DNA of 64,000 nucleotides from Polyangiaceae bacterium (GTDB taxonomy: Bacteria; Myxococcota_A; Polyangia; Polyangiales; Polyangiaceae), in assembly GCA_947475525.1 (NCBI GenBank), contig CANJMI010000011.1, forward strand, positions 62,001 through 126,000, in the 5' to 3' direction. A model generated the notes under the pieces. That model had not been told where the DNA came from. It searched no databases and saw nothing but the letters and a program-made list of their open reading frames with translations. Below, in pieces: positions 8,489 through 17,622 of this stretch (the stretch's first letter is position 1; each line of letters starts with the position of its first letter). The position numbers and the translations under genes were made by a program.

Positions 8489-9895
8489 GTGAAGCGCGAA
8501 GCGAGGGAAGTGGCCGTGGGAGCGGTGCTTGGCGTCCTCGCAGCACTGCCGATGCTCGTCGCACTCTCCGGTTTCATGGTCGACGATGCGTTCGTGACGG
8601 CGCGCTACGCCGCGAACGTCGCGGCCGGCGCGGGCTACGTCTTCAACGTCGGCGATGCGCCGACGGACGGTGTCACGCCCCTCGGATTTTGTGTGCTGCT
8701 CGCGCCGTTCGCGCGGGGGGCGAGCCCGGTCCTCGGGGCGTTTATCGCCGCAAAATGGCTCGGTGCGTGCGCTTGGCTTGTCGGAGCTGCGGCCCTCGGC
8801 GCGGCGATCGCTCGGGTCGGCGGCGGGCGCTTCCGATACGCGGCGCTCCTCTTGGTGGCGGCGTCTGCGCCGCTTGGCGCATGGGCCGCAGCGGGCATGG
8901 AAACGGGCCTGGTCCTTGGGCTCGGCGCGGTGGCCGTGGCGATGCGAGCGCTCGGGCGTGAGCGATGGGGCCTCGCTTGCGCTGGCGTTGCGGCTGGGTT
9001 GCGACCGGAGCTCATCCCGTGGGCGGTTGCGCTTGCGCTCGGTCCAACGAGCGATGGCCAAGGGCTGGGCGTCGAAGCGCGGTTCTTACGTGTGGTCGCC
9101 GTGCTCGCGTTGCCCGGCCTTGCGGCCCTCGTGCGTGGGTTGGCGTTTGGAAGCGCGCTTCCGTTGTCGCTTCTCGCGAAAGCTCCGAGTGCGACCCTCG
9201 GTGCCGCCTATGCCGGCGCATGTGTGTTGCTCACGGGTGTGCTCGCGATGGTCGCGTGGCGACGCCTGCCGAGTTGGGCCAAGGGGCTCGAGCTTGCCGT
9301 GGTCGTTCATGTCGCGAGCCTGGTCCTCGCGGGCGGAGATTGGATGCCGCTGTCGCGCCTGGCGGTACCGGTGTTGCCGGGGGCATTCCTCGTGGCAGCG
9401 TGCGCGCTTTCCTCTGAACGGCCTGTGTTCGGCGCGCTGCGCGTGCTCGTTGCCCTCGCCGGCGAGCTCTTTGCGGCGTCGCGCGTAGGCCCTGCGGCAG
9501 CGGCCGTCGGCTCGAAGCGACTGCGCACCCTTGCCGAGCTCGCGCCCTACCTCGAAGGTCGCGTCGTCGCGACGGTCGATGCCGGTTGGGTCGGCGTCTC
9601 CGCCGCGCGGGTGGTCGATCTCGCGGGCATCACCGACCCCGCGGTGGCGGCGCTTCCCGGCGGCCACACCTCGAAGCGCATTCCCCGTGGATTGTTCGCT
9701 GCGCGCCGCGTCGATGCCCTCGTCATGCTCGTTTCGCCAGGTAAATCAATGGAACCTGAGCTCATCGACACTCACTTCGCGCGGTGGACGGAACTCCACG
9801 TGGCCCGCTTGCCTGGGGTGGCGGCCGACTTTCGCGTTGTCGCCGAAAGCACCGAGCCGCACTACGTCGTTCTGCACCGCGTGGCGCGTGAATGA
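8489..9895 (+). CDS. Polytopic membrane protein, GT-C glycosyltransferase-like
   Basis: The 468-residue protein has about ten to twelve hydrophobic segments rich in Ala, Leu and Gly. After the first membrane segment comes MVDDAFVTARYAANVAAGAG followed by YVFN. This acidic DDAF...RYA.N...G.G.VFN motif is shared by GT-C-type enzymes that use polyprenyl-phosphate sugars, with the paired Asp residues in the first periplasmic loop as the expected catalytic or metal site. The C-terminal ~130 residues form a soluble domain. The start is GTG; an ATG eleven bases upstream is in a different frame and stops at once. Sugar donor and acceptor are unknown. Likely inner-membrane, transferring a sugar to a lipid or protein on the periplasmic side. 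Confidence 0.65.
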   Translation: MKREAREVAVGAVLGVLAALPMLVALSGFMVDDAFVTARYAANVAAGAGYVFNVGDAPTDGVTPLGFCVLLAPFARGASPVLGAFIAAKWLGACAWLVGAAALGAAIARVGGGRFRYAALLLVAASAPLGAWAAAGMETGLVLGLGAVAVAMRALGRERWGLACAGVAAGLRPELIPWAVALALGPTSDGQGLGVEARFLRVVAVLALPGLAALVRGLAFGSALPLSLLAKAPSATLGAAYAGACVLLTGVLAMVAWRRLPSWAKGLELAVVVHVASLVLAGGDWMPLSRLAVPVLPGAFLVAACALSSERPVFGALRVLVALAGELFAASRVGPAAAAVGSKRLRTLAELAPYLEGRVVATVDAGWVGVSAARVVDLAGITDPAVAALPGGHTSKRIPRGLFAARRVDALVMLVSPGKSMEPELIDTHFARWTELHVARLPGVAADFRVVAESTEPHYVVLHRVARE

Positions 9896-9906
9896 CGCGC
9901 GGTTGC

Positions 9907-11679
9907 TCAAAACGGCGCGAGGCTTAGCGGGGCGAGCGCGGCGCCCATTTGGCCGGACATTCCCCCGATGGTGGTACCAGGGGCGCCAGTTCCGGTTTCT
10001 CCGGCCTGCCCGAAGCCCCAACATTTGACGCGCGCGTCGTCGAGGAGGGCGCAGGTGTGCTCGCTGGCGGTGGCGACTTCGATCACCTTCGCGGGGTCCT
10101 GACCGGTCTGCCCAAGATCGACGGCAGAGAGCGCGTTGCCCATGGTCGCGAGGGTGTTGCCGCGCGTCATGGTGTCGCCGAAGCCGAGTTGCCCCCTCAC
10201 ATTGGCGCCCCAGCACTTGAGCGCGCCCCCAAGGAGAATGGCGCAGGAATGACGCTCGCCGACGCTGACGTCGATTGCCAACGCGCCGGCCCCAAGGTCG
10301 ACGACGGGCAGCATCAGCATGTCGCTCGCGGCGGCGCCCTGGTTCGTCACGGTGCCGATCCCCAGCTCCCCGTCGGCGTTCTTGCCCCAACATTTGAGGT
10401 TGCCGTCGGAGAGTACCGCGCACGTGTGCGACGTTCCCGCTGAGACCCGAACCGCGAGTGCGCCCACCCCGAGGTCGATGGCCTTCAGGTCGTCACCGAG
10501 GTGGGCGGGCGCATCGCCGACGCTCGGCAGGCTAAGACCAAGGCCAAGCCGTCCGTCGATATTGGACCCCCAACACTTCAGGCTTCCGCCCTTGAGGATA
10601 GCGCACGAGTGCTCGTCGCCGACGGCGAGTTGGGTGACAACCGCGCCGGTCCCGAGCTTGACTGTGAGGAGCATGTCCCCCATCGAATCGAGCGTGGTCC
10701 CCGCGCCCGCGGTGGTGCCGAGCCCGAGTTGCCCGTAATTATTCTTGCCCCAACATTTGACGTCGCCGCCCTCGAGGAGAGCGCACGTGTGGAAACCGCC
10801 CGCGGCCACAGAGAGCGCCTTCTTGCCGCTACCGAGGTTGACGGTCGGCAGCTTGGCCATGTCACCCGGCATCGTTCCGCGGTTCTGCGTGTCGCCGAGC
10901 CCGAGTTGCCCATATTCATTGCGTCCCCAGCATTTGATCGTGCCGTCGAGCAGGAGCGCGCACGTGTGAAACTTGCCGGCCGTGATCGATGCGGCGGGTT
11001 GCCCGAGCTCGAGCGTCTTCAGGTTCGGCCCCAGTTCGCCGGGGGCATCCCCGCGTGCGACCAGGTCGTCGAGTCCGAGCTGCCCGGCGTCGTTGAGGCC
11101 AAAGCATTTTACGGCGCCCCAGTACGAGCGCACGCACGTGTGGAAGTCACCGGCGGCGAGTTGGGCGGGACCGTCCTCTGCGCACGCCCCGTTGAAGCCG
11201 CATACGCACTTTCCGCCGCCGCGGCAGCTGCCGTTGGTGGCGTCGCATGCGTTCGGATCGGCGGCGTGCTTCACGACGTTCTGCGTGCACGCTCCGTCCT
11301 GGGAGGCGCCTTTGGCCGCGGAGCACGCCGCGCAGGCCCCGCCGCACGCGGTGTCACAGCAGACGCCGTCGACGCACAGGGTGGTTTCGCAATCCGAACC
11401 GAGCTTGCATTCGGTCCCGAGGGCACTTGGCCCCGCACCGCCCGCACCGCCCGCGGCGGAGCTGCTGGTGACGCTGCTCGATGCGCTACCGCCAGTGCCG
11501 GTGGCGCCGCCGCTCGACGTCGTCGTGGAGTCGCTGGTGCTGGCTCCGCTGCCGCCTTCTCCGAGTTTATCCGGGATTTTTAACCGATCGGGAGCCGCCA
11601 GCACTTGGCAGCCCGCGACGACGACGAGTGCCAGGGAGAGGTTTCGGACGAATCGAGGGAAGGGCTCGCGTTGCTGCAT
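9907..11679 (-). CDS. Lipoprotein with cysteine-rich module and seven RCC1-type repeats
   Basis: The start at 11679 gives a signal peptide ending in the lipobox VAGC (Cys24); the longer frame from 11751 would bury it. A Ser/Thr/Gly linker follows, then a cysteine-rich module of about 80 residues (CKLGSDC ... CVDGVCC ... CAACSAAKG). The remainder is seven RCC1-like blades, each carrying H(T/S)C(A/V)...(V/I/L)KC(W/F)G and, in most, a GQLG-like turn, consistent with a seven-bladed propeller. The conserved Cys pair per blade suggests disulphides in an exported protein. Lipoprotein RCC1 propellers are abundant in Myxococcota; their ligands are not known. The N-terminus resembles the repeat-only lipoprotein just upstream on the strand (11806-12243). 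Confidence 0.85.
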   Translation of the reverse strand: MQQREPFPRFVRNLSLALVVVAGCQVLAAPDRLKIPDKLGEGGSGASTSDSTTTSSGGATGTGGSASSSVTSSSAAGGAGGAGPSALGTECKLGSDCETTLCVDGVCCDTACGGACAACSAAKGASQDGACTQNVVKHAADPNACDATNGSCRGGGKCVCGFNGACAEDGPAQLAAGDFHTCVRSYWGAVKCFGLNDAGQLGLDDLVARGDAPGELGPNLKTLELGQPAASITAGKFHTCALLLDGTIKCWGRNEYGQLGLGDTQNRGTMPGDMAKLPTVNLGSGKKALSVAAGGFHTCALLEGGDVKCWGKNNYGQLGLGTTAGAGTTLDSMGDMLLTVKLGTGAVVTQLAVGDEHSCAILKGGSLKCWGSNIDGRLGLGLSLPSVGDAPAHLGDDLKAIDLGVGALAVRVSAGTSHTCAVLSDGNLKCWGKNADGELGIGTVTNQGAAASDMLMLPVVDLGAGALAIDVSVGERHSCAILLGGALKCWGANVRGQLGFGDTMTRGNTLATMGNALSAVDLGQTGQDPAKVIEVATASEHTCALLDDARVKCWGFGQAGETGTGAPGTTIGGMSGQMGAALAPLSLAPF

Positions 11680-11805
11680 GGCGGTGGCTACAACGGTTAA
11701 CACCGACGCGACGTAAATGGGCGCGCGAATGCCGCCTATTCTTGACGGCATATCGTTCGGGCGAGCCCCGCTTCGATTCCGCGATTCAGCCCCAAACCGA
11801 GGGCT

Positions 11806-12243
11806 TCACATCATGCCACCCGCGCCACCCGCGCCACCCGCGCCACCCGCGCCACCCGCGCCACCCGCGCCACCCGCGCCACCCGCGCCACCCGCGCCAC
11901 CCGCGCCACCCGCGCCACCCGCGCCACCTGCGCCACCTGCGCCACCCGCGCCGCCAGCACCACCGGCCGAGGACGTGGTCGAGGACGTCGCGCCGCCGGC
12001 ACCGCCGCCCGAGGAGGTCGAGGACGTCGCGCCGCCGGCACCGCCGCCCGAGGAGGTCGAGGACGTCGCGCCGCCGGCACCGCCGCCCGAGGAGGTCGAG
12101 GTTGTGCCGCTGCTCGTCGCTGGCGTCGGGATTTTCTCCCGGTCTAGGTTGATCGCGAGTTCGCAGCCGGACAAGGCTGCGACGGCCACGAAGGACAAAG
12201 AAATGAGGGCGAACGGTGCGTACGGGCGAAGCGTCATGGTCAA
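11806..12243 (-). CDS. Small lipoprotein consisting almost only of Gly/Ala/Ser/Thr tandem repeats
   Basis: The 145-residue product has a signal peptide with lipobox LSGC (Cys27), then ELAINLDREKIP, and from there to the stop only repeats: three TSSTSSGGGAGGA units followed by about fifteen GGA triplets and a final Met-Met. No folded domain follows the linker. The first post-lipobox residues (GCELAINLDREKIP) parallel those of the neighbouring RCC1 lipoprotein (GCQVLAAPDRLKIP), so it looks like a paralogue whose C-terminal domain was lost or that ended when the repeats expanded. The opposite strand is also open (Pro-Pro-Ala repeats), but it lacks any start signal or known domain. It may be expressed as a surface tether or be decaying. 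Confidence 0.6.
   Translation of the reverse strand: MTMTLRPYAPFALISLSFVAVAALSGCELAINLDREKIPTPATSSGTTSTSSGGGAGGATSSTSSGGGAGGATSSTSSGGGAGGATSSTTSSAGGAGGAGGAGGAGGAGGAGGAGGAGGAGGAGGAGGAGGAGGAGGAGGAGGMM
11815..11949. repeat. Fifteen tandem copies of a 9-bp unit
   Basis: The unit gccacccgc repeats 15 times without interruption; two adjacent copies near the end (11923, 11932) carry a single C-to-T change. On the minus strand it encodes Gly-Gly-Ala triplets of the lipoprotein at 11806-12243. The unit length is a multiple of three, so copy-number change would lengthen or shorten the protein without shifting the frame. Confidence 0.95.
11981..12097. repeat. Three tandem copies of a 39-bp unit
   Basis: Copies at 11981-12019, 12020-12058 and 12059-12097 are identical by eye and encode the 13-residue TSSTSSGGGAGGA unit on the minus strand. 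Sequence identity at the DNA level indicates recent duplication. Confidence 0.93.
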
Positions 12244-12326
12244 TAATCTCCGAGGTTAGTGCCTTACGCTTACCACACCGCGCGCTCGACATCGAGTTGT
12301 CGGGCACGTCGACTCGCGGCGCGGCG

Positions 12327-13058
12327 ATGGATCGTTTTTGCACGAATTGGGCGCCGCTCGAGTGGCGTGGCGCGGCCGCGAAGGATAAAGCTTTTCGGAT
12401 GGCCTGGACGCGGAGCGAGGAAGTCGACGTGCTGCTCGAGCGCGTGGAGAGCTCCGGCGACGACGAGGCGCGGCCGTTGCTCGAGCGCCTGGCCGAGCTG
12501 ACGACACCCGGGACCGAAGCGTGGGGTCTCGCGAACCGAGAACTCGCCCGGCTGACGCTCGACAAGGAGCCCTGGCGCGCGTCGGTGCTCGCGAAGCGCG
12601 TGGTCGCCTACGATTCGGATGACCACCTCGCGTGGGGGGTCCTCGCGCTCGCCCAGTCGCTGCTCGGGAATTACGAGTTCGCCGCGGCTGCGTATCAGCG
12701 CGCGCGGAGCCTCGCCCCCGAGAACCCGTGGTACCTGCACAACCTCGGTCACCTGCTCGATGCGCTGCTCGACCGGCCGATGCAAGCGATTCCGCTGCTG
12801 CGCAGGGCGCTGATTCGCTTGCCGGGTGACCCGCACGTTCTCGCAAGTCTCGCGCATGCCCTGGCGCGCGCGGGCTTCACGGAGGAGGCCCGCGAGGTGA
12901 TGTTGCCGGTGATGCGCAAGTCGGCGCTCGACGAACATCACGTGCTCTACCGTTGGCTTCTCGAACAAAGCGACCGGGCCGTGGCGTTGCATCTCGAACG
13001 CAACGGGGCCGCGCCCGGCGAACGACGGCCTCGCAAGTCGCGCCGCACGAGGGCGTGA
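12327..13058 (+). CDS. TPR-type tetratricopeptide repeat protein
   Basis: The product is helical and shows at least four TPR-like units, for example AWGVLALAQSLLGNYEFAAA, WYLHNLGHLLDALLDRPMQA and HVLASLAHALARAGFTEEA, with the usual Ala/Gly/Leu pattern and Pro before turns (LAPENP, LPGDP). It ends in a basic tail (RRPRKSRRTRA). I use the ATG at 12327 (MDRFCTNW), giving 243 residues; the ATG at 12399 (MAWTRSEEV) is an alternative, and the longer frame from 12216 would overlap the divergent lipoprotein gene. There is no signal peptide. TPR proteins mediate protein-protein contacts; the partner is unknown. The aldehyde dehydrogenase gene follows after 56 bp on the same strand. Confidence 0.7.
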   Translation: MDRFCTNWAPLEWRGAAAKDKAFRMAWTRSEEVDVLLERVESSGDDEARPLLERLAELTTPGTEAWGLANRELARLTLDKEPWRASVLAKRVVAYDSDDHLAWGVLALAQSLLGNYEFAAAAYQRARSLAPENPWYLHNLGHLLDALLDRPMQAIPLLRRALIRLPGDPHVLASLAHALARAGFTEEAREVMLPVMRKSALDEHHVLYRWLLEQSDRAVALHLERNGAAPGERRPRKSRRTRA

Positions 13059-13114
13059 CGCGCGCTCCTAGCGGCTGCCGCATCACGCCCTAGTGGCGCG
13101 TCGGCCTCCGGTCT

Positions 13115-14668
13115 ATGCCGTCCGCCATGCAACGGATGCGAAGCCTCCTGTCAGGCGACTGGGTCGATGGCCACGGCCGCGGCGCAACCTTGTTCAATCC
13201 AGCGACCGAAGAGCCCGTTGCCGAGACGTCGAGCGCCGGGCTCGACTTCGCGGCAGGGATCGCATTTGCGCGTCGGGTTGGCGGGCCGGCGCTGCGAGCG
13301 CTCACGTTCGCCGAACGAGGTAAATTGCTCGCTGAAATGGCGAAACGCATCCACCAACACCGCGATGAGCTGATCGAACTCGCGATGACGAACGGGGGCA
13401 ACACGCGCAGCGATGCCAAGTTCGACATCGACGGCGCGATGGCAACGCTCGCCCACTACGCGGAGCTCGGGGCGGGCCTCGGCGATGCGCGCATCCTCGC
13501 CGACGGTGAGCCCATTCAGCTCGGCCGTGCCCCTCGACTCGCGGGCCGGCACGTGTTCGTGCCGCGTCGGGGCGTGGCGTTGCTGATCAACGCGTTCAAC
13601 TTTCCCGCCTGGGGGATAGGTGAAAAGGCCGCGTGCGCGCTGCTCGCGGGGATGCCGGTGCTGTGCAAGCCCGCGACGAGCACGGCCGCGGTCGCGCACC
13701 GTTTGGTCGAGCTCGTAGCTGACGCACTGCCTTTGGGGGCCATCGGTATCACGGGTGATCTCGACCACGAGCTTCCCGGGATGCTGACGATGGGCGACGT
13801 CATCGCGTTTACCGGGTCGAGCAACACGGGGGCGCGCCTTCGCGTGCTTCCGAATGTCGTCCGCGCCGCGGTACGTCTCGGCGTCGAAGCCGACAGCTTG
13901 AACAGCGCGATCCTCGGTGCGGACGTCGAACCTGGCAGCGACACCTACGAGCTCTTTATCGCTGACGTGTCGCGCGAAATACGCCAAAAAACTGGGCAAA
14001 AGTGTACCGCCGTGCGCCGCATCTTCGTTCCCGAGGCGCTTGTAGAACGCGTACACGGTGACTTGGCCGAGCGTCTCTCGGGCGTCGTCGTAGGCAATCC
14101 ATTCACCGAGGGCGTGAAGATGGGGCCGGTTGCCACCGCGCAACAACAGCGCGCCGTCCGCGAAGGGATCGCGCGGCTCTCCGAGCATGCGAAGGTCGTC
14201 GTCGGTGGCGTGTGCAATCCCATTGGGGTGCCCGAAGGGAAAGGCTACTTCGTGCCGATGACGCTGCTCGCCGCGACGGACACTGGCGCGGCGGTGTTGC
14301 ATGACCTCGAGGTGTTCGGCCCCGTTGCGACCACGTTCGTGTCGCCCGCCGATACCGAGGAGCTTTGCGCCCTTGTCGCGCGTGGTGGGGGCGGTCTTTT
14401 GTGCTCGGCCTACACCGACGATCGCAAGCTCGCCTCCGAGCTCGTGATGGGCCTCGCGCCGCATCACGGTCGTCTCGTTCTCGGCTCGCAAAAGATAGCC
14501 GGGCAGGCGATTGGTCCTGGCACCGTGATGCCGCAGTTGCTTCACGGCGGTCCTGGACGGGCCGGCGGCGGGGAAGAACTCGGCGGGCTGCGCGGGCTCG
14601 CTTTTTACTCGCAACGCACGGCTGTTCAAGGCGATCGCGCGTTGCTCGATGCGCTCGTGTTGGGTTGA
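13115..14668 (+). CDS. Aldehyde dehydrogenase of the PaaZ-N / BoxD type
   Basis: The 517-residue protein is a full NAD(P)-dependent aldehyde dehydrogenase. Catalytic Cys297 lies in GQKCTAVRR, Glu258 in GVEADSLN, Asn162 in NAFNFPAWG and Lys185 in CKPATST. The C-terminal [19 protein letters not shown] and YSQRTAVQG are signature segments of the dehydrogenase half of PaaZ and of stand-alone 3,4-dehydroadipyl-CoA semialdehyde dehydrogenase (BoxD). It lacks the R-specific hydratase domain of full PaaZ. These enzymes oxidise ring-cleavage CoA-semialdehydes in aerobic phenylacetate or benzoate degradation. No paa or box genes are in the window, so the substrate remains open. Start could also be the ATG at 13127. 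Confidence 0.85.
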   Translation: MPSAMQRMRSLLSGDWVDGHGRGATLFNPATEEPVAETSSAGLDFAAGIAFARRVGGPALRALTFAERGKLLAEMAKRIHQHRDELIELAMTNGGNTRSDAKFDIDGAMATLAHYAELGAGLGDARILADGEPIQLGRAPRLAGRHVFVPRRGVALLINAFNFPAWGIGEKAACALLAGMPVLCKPATSTAAVAHRLVELVADALPLGAIGITGDLDHELPGMLTMGDVIAFTGSSNTGARLRVLPNVVRAAVRLGVEADSLNSAILGADVEPGSDTYELFIADVSREIRQKTGQKCTAVRRIFVPEALVERVHGDLAERLSGVVVGNPFTEGVKMGPVATAQQQRAVREGIARLSEHAKVVVGGVCNPIGVPEGKGYFVPMTLLAATDTGAAVLHDLEVFGPVATTFVSPADTEELCALVARGGGGLLCSAYTDDRKLASELVMGLAPHHGRLVLGSQKIAGQAIGPGTVMPQLLHGGPGRAGGGEELGGLRGLAFYSQRTAVQGDRALLDALVLG

Positions 14669-14721
14669 CCGTGCGGCGCCTATTCTCTGACGACCTCATC
14701 GCGCGCGGCTAGGTTCGCCCC

Positions 14722-15786
14722 TCAAGGCTTGAGTGAGGCCTTCACTTTTTTCTTCGGAGCCGCGGGCTTTTTCTTGTCGATGGGAGCGAGAACGGCCGTC
14801 TTGCAGCAGCGAAACCCCGTTGAGTAATCGTGGTACCGCGGCTCGTGAGCGATGGTGATGTTGAGGCAGCCCGGCCCGTGTTCGCTCGACGTCGAATAAA
14901 AGCCACCTACGAAGATTCCGTTGCCGACATGCCAGGGCTGTTTGCGTCGTTCGACGCGGTCCGTCGCGAGGCTTGCGACGAGGTCTTCCGTCACGATCCC
15001 CGACACCCATTCGTGAAGGTTGCCGACCATGTCGAAGGTGCCTTCTTCGCTCCTGCAGCTCTCGAATTTCCCGGATTTTGCTAGGAATCCTTCCTGTTGG
15101 TTGAGTCGCGGGCTGTTGAAGTTCTCGTCGTACTTCCAGAGGCGGGCGTCGCCGCCGAAGAGCTGCGGGAGGAGATGCGGTTTTTGCGAATTGCACGCTC
15201 CTTTTCGGTCGCGCCTGCCAAATGGGTAGGGTTGACCCGAAGGGCCGCGGCACGCGCGTCGCCACTCATTGAAGGTGCAGAGTCTCCGCCCCGCGGCGAA
15301 GCACGCACCCTGAGCTTCGACGCGGCTGATGTACGCTTGAGGGTAGGCGTCCGCCGAGTTGCGGGCCTCGAATGGTTCTCCTTGCGGCGGGCGTTCGTAA
15401 TGCGGGTGAGTCTCGAAGGTGCCGTCGCCCCGCGGGACCACGAGGTGCGCTTCGTAGCGGTCGACGCATGCCCGGCCGACGAGGACCATGTCGCTCGGGC
15501 ATGGCGGCGGCGGTTCGGTGGGCGTCGCGCTTGCGCTTGCGGTGGGCACTGCGCTTGCGATGGGCGCTGCGCTTGCGATGGGCGCTGCGCTTGCGATGGG
15601 CACTGCGCTTGCGATGGGCACTGCGCTTGCGATGGGCGCTGCGCTTGCGATGGGCGCTGCGGCATTCGGGTCACCGCAGCCCGCCAACGCGACGAGCACC
15701 GCGGCCACGCGCGTGAAGGATGGGTTGTGCTGCGGCGTTCGCCGAACAGCCGAACCGCGAAGTCCGCGTGTTCCGCCGCCGGTCAT
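14722..15786 (-). CDS. SUMF1/formylglycine-generating-enzyme-fold lipoprotein
   Basis: The signal peptide ends in lipobox LAGC (Cys37), followed by a linker of seven PIASA(A/V)-type repeats and then a SUMF1-like domain (residues ~90-330). Family hallmarks are CPSDMVLVG, CVDRYE, a LCTFNEWRRACRG segment and DMVGNLHEWVSG (the GN.xEW motif), ending GFRCCK. Many bacterial proteins of this fold are non-catalytic carbohydrate or signalling modules, so formylglycine-generating activity should not be assumed. The tail is Lys-rich (KKKPAAPKKKVKASLKP). The start overlaps the stop of the helicase gene as ATGA, so translation is probably coupled. It is the last gene of the operon from 18093. Confidence 0.8.
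   Translation of the reverse strand: MTGGGTRGLRGSAVRRTPQHNPSFTRVAAVLVALAGCGDPNAAAPIASAAPIASAVPIASAVPIASAAPIASAAPIASAVPTASASATPTEPPPPCPSDMVLVGRACVDRYEAHLVVPRGDGTFETHPHYERPPQGEPFEARNSADAYPQAYISRVEAQGACFAAGRRLCTFNEWRRACRGPSGQPYPFGRRDRKGACNSQKPHLLPQLFGGDARLWKYDENFNSPRLNQQEGFLAKSGKFESCRSEEGTFDMVGNLHEWVSGIVTEDLVASLATDRVERRKQPWHVGNGIFVGGFYSTSSEHGPGCLNITIAHEPRYHDYSTGFRCCKTAVLAPIDKKKPAAPKKKVKASLKP
15533..15658. repeat. Seven tandem copies of an 18-bp unit
   Basis: The unit gcgcttgcgatgggc(a/g)ct repeats seven times; the first copy (15533-15550) has one extra substitution. It encodes the PIASA(A/V) linker of the SUMF1-type lipoprotein on the minus strand and keeps the frame whatever the copy number. 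Confidence 0.93.
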
Positions 15787-17609
15787 CCCGGCTGAGAGCG
15801 TTTCGAGAGGGTTGCCTGCACCGGCTTGCCCTCGATCGAAGCGGCGTTCAACAGAACGAGGCAGGCGTCGACCACGGATGGATCGACCTCGACGAACGAG
15901 CAGCGGTCGCGCACGCTGATGCTCCCGAGTTGTTCGGCTGGGATGCCCCCCACCGAGAGGACATTCTTCACATCATGCGGACGCACGCCGTCGTTGCGAC
16001 CGAGGTTGACGTAGAGCTCAGGGCCGCGCGGGCGGTTGTCCACGGGGGCCGCGGAAGGGGCTGGATCCACGGCTCCCACGGCCACTTCGGTCGACGAGTC
16101 AACCGGCTGTGCCGCAACCTCCGTCGAGGCGCGTGCGCGCGGAGTTCGCGGAGCCGCGGGACGGCGGTCGGGCTCCGTTGCCGGGCGGCTTGCGACTTGG
16201 GTTGCCGGTCGCGCCGGGCGTCGTTCTTCGACCGTCGGGGCGACCGGAGTGGGCAGCTTCTCCCGGCGGCGTGACTCGGCGGTTTCGGGCAGCTCCGGGT
16301 TGGCCGAGAGATGTTCGCGGAGGATCCCGGCGAGCACCGCTTCGGCGTCGTCTCGGGTCAAGAGTCGGCGAGCGAGGGCCAGGTGCTCGGGGCTCTGGCC
16401 TCGGGGTGCGAACGTGGCCGCGAGGGCATCGACGACGTCCGTTTCAATTCGTGTTTGCTTCTCACGAGTGCTCGGGATTTGCCGCTCGATGGGGCGAATC
16501 TTGTACGTGAGCCGGAGGATGTAGAGCGCGCCGATGTCTTGCGGCGTGATGAGGGAGACCGCGCGGCCCGTACGGCCTGCGCGCCCGGTGCGCCCGGTGC
16601 GATGAACATACGATTCCGCCTCGAACGGAAAATCGTAGTTGATCACGTGGGTCAGGTGCGAAACGTCGATGCCGCGTGCGGCCACGTCGGTCGCGACGAG
16701 GAAGCGGAGATTCCCTTCGCGGGTGTTCTTGAGGACCCTCTCGCGCTCGTTCTGTGCGAGATCACCGTTCAGCCAATCGGCACTGAAACCATCACGTTTC
16801 AACCAAGCGGCGACGCGCTCGGTCTGCTCTTTGGTGTTGCAAAAGACGATGGCGCTCTCTGGATTTTCCACGTCGACGACGTGCCGAAACGCGCCGTATT
16901 TGTCCTCAGTGACGACGTAGACTTCGTGCGCAATCGAGAGCGCACCGACATGGTCACTCGACAGAACAACGAATTCCGGCTCACGCAATTTTGTTCGCGC
17001 CATCCGCTCGATGTCCGGCGGGAGCGTGGCTGAGAAGAGCCAGGTGTTGCGCTCTTGCGGAAGGCGCTCGATGATCGCGTTGAGCTCGCGCTCGAACCCC
17101 ATCGACAGCATCTCGTCTGCTTCGTCGAGCACGAGCGTGCGGATGTCCTGCCCTTTGATGGTCCCGCGCTTCAGGTGGTCGAGCACCCGGCCCGGCGTTC
17201 CCACGATGATCTGAGCCCCCGCGTCGAGCTCGTCGATTTGGCGCTGCATCGGAGCCCCACCGTAAATCGATACGGTTTTTATCTGGCGATGCACGCCAAG
17301 CTGGCCGATCTCACGCCCGACCTGGAGCGCGAGTTCGCGCGTCGGACAGAGCACGAGGGCCTGCGGTTTCGCGAGCGATTTCTTTACGGCTTTGTCGACG
17401 AGGGGCATGCCGAAAGCGCACGTCTTCCCCGTGCCGGTTCGGGCCTGGACGACGATGTCCTTGCCCGCGGCGGCCGGCTCCCAAACGGCGGTTTGTACCG
17501 GGGTCGGCTTGGAGAACCCCATGTCGGCGAGGGCTCGGCGCAGATCGTCGGATAGCGGAAGCGCGTCGAAGCTAGGCTCGGCGGGGGCGGAAATCGTCGG
17601 TTCGGTCAT
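15783..17609 (-). CDS. deaD: DEAD-box RNA helicase with C-terminal DbpA-type RNA-binding domain
   Basis: The 608-residue protein has the Q motif (GFSKPTPVQ), motif I ARTGTGKT, motif II LDEADEML (DEAD), motif III SAT and motif VI HRTGRTGRAGR, so both RecA lobes are complete. After residue ~390 there is a Pro/Ala/Arg-rich linker, then a DbpA-like RNA-binding domain (LSVGGIPAEQLGSISVRDR ... VEVDPS). This is the layout of CsdA/DeaD enzymes, which unwind RNA in ribosome assembly and cold adaptation. It starts 13 bp after the stop of the upstream membrane protein gene and its stop overlaps the next start by 4 bp. The exact DeaD versus DbpA assignment is by domain layout only. Confidence 0.88.
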   Translation of the reverse strand: MTEPTISAPAEPSFDALPLSDDLRRALADMGFSKPTPVQTAVWEPAAAGKDIVVQARTGTGKTCAFGMPLVDKAVKKSLAKPQALVLCPTRELALQVGREIGQLGVHRQIKTVSIYGGAPMQRQIDELDAGAQIIVGTPGRVLDHLKRGTIKGQDIRTLVLDEADEMLSMGFERELNAIIERLPQERNTWLFSATLPPDIERMARTKLREPEFVVLSSDHVGALSIAHEVYVVTEDKYGAFRHVVDVENPESAIVFCNTKEQTERVAAWLKRDGFSADWLNGDLAQNERERVLKNTREGNLRFLVATDVAARGIDVSHLTHVINYDFPFEAESYVHRTGRTGRAGRTGRAVSLITPQDIGALYILRLTYKIRPIERQIPSTREKQTRIETDVVDALAATFAPRGQSPEHLALARRLLTRDDAEAVLAGILREHLSANPELPETAESRRREKLPTPVAPTVEERRPARPATQVASRPATEPDRRPAAPRTPRARASTEVAAQPVDSSTEVAVGAVDPAPSAAPVDNRPRGPELYVNLGRNDGVRPHDVKNVLSVGGIPAEQLGSISVRDRCSFVEVDPSVVDACLVLLNAASIEGKPVQATLSKRSQPG

Positions 17610-17622
17610 GTCGTTCTCAGCG

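Noticed and set aside
11815-12097. CRISPR-like repeat array
   Set aside because: Repeats are 9 and 39 bp, contiguous without spacers and encode protein.
11717-12259. Plus-strand Pro-Pro-Ala repeat protein
   Set aside because: Mirror of the minus-strand Gly/Gly/Ala lipoprotein, which has a signal peptide and lipobox; the plus frame has neither.
14722-15786. True formylglycine-generating sulfatase activator
   Set aside because: No sulfatase gene nearby and many proteins of this fold are non-catalytic; only the fold is claimed.
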